Shown piece by piece: positions 5,860 through 5,935 of a DNA stretch of 5,935 nucleotides. The stretch is from NCBI GenBank assembly GCA_903851455.1, contig CAINOM010000658.1, positions 1-5,935 on the forward strand. The letters are read 5' to 3'. The position numbers and the translations under genes are program-made. This stretch comes from an uncultured Bacteroidota bacterium (GTDB lineage: Bacteria > Bacteroidota > Bacteroidia > Chitinophagales > Chitinophagaceae). The first letter of the stretch is position 1. Every line of letters begins with the position of its first letter. A model generated the notes under the pieces. It was not told where the DNA came from. It ran no database searches and worked only from the letters and a program-made list of their open reading frames with translations.

Positions 5860-5935
5860 TATCACCAGTAGCAATAATACAAAAACCTAATAAAAACACA
5901 TCGGTAATAATAAATAATCGAACTCCTTACGACTG
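5860..5935 (-). other. Upstream region of the exported-protein gene
   Basis: These 76 A+T-rich bases should carry the promoter of the 545-residue protein gene. On the minus strand, TAGGTTTT (5889-5882) and TATTATTG (5879-5872) each match TAnnTTTG at 7 of 8 bases, but neither has a clear TTG at the -33 distance. No Shine-Dalgarno site is visible, and no second gene can be seen before the window ends. Confidence 0.3.

Overview
The window looks like ordinary chromosomal DNA from a member of the Bacteroidota, probably near Chitinophagaceae or a related Sphingobacteriia-like lineage. The main evidence is a secreted Ig-like protein with a type IX secretion (T9SS) type A sorting domain. Supporting signs are a histidine kinase with the HNLR-type H-box common in this phylum, A+T-rich leaders without clear Shine-Dalgarno sites, and promoter matches to the Bacteroidetes consensus (TTG or TTTG near -33, TAnnTTTG near -7). 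The genus is inference only.

Layout from left to right. A stand-alone response regulator receiver (71-496, +) comes first. Converging on it is a small, very basic protein with a signal peptide (555-824, -). After a 218-base divergent intergenic region comes a histidine kinase with no sensor domain (1043-1819, +). It converges, with a 17-base gap, on a 628-residue T9SS-sorted protein built of Ig-like repeats (1837-3723, -). A 162-base divergent promoter region with one recognisable promoter in each direction separates that gene from a small membrane protein (3886-4170, +). The small gene converges on a 545-residue exported protein of unknown function (4222-5859, -). The last 76 bases are its upstream region.

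The six genes alternate strand one by one, so no two form an operon here. The receiver and the kinase are the only functional pair that can be proposed: both are single-module two-component proteins on the same strand, 546 bases apart, with the basic-protein gene inverted between them. The T9SS protein and the 545-residue protein are both exported and probably act at or outside the cell envelope.

I saw no tRNA, rRNA, CRISPR array, insertion sequence, integrase or phage gene, and no stretch over 300 bases without a gene. I found no convincing new system. The items worth a second look are the small basic exported protein, the attenuator-like leader in front of it, the split two-component pair, the repeat mosaic of the T9SS protein, and a 9-bp inverted repeat formed by the identical last codons of two convergent genes.
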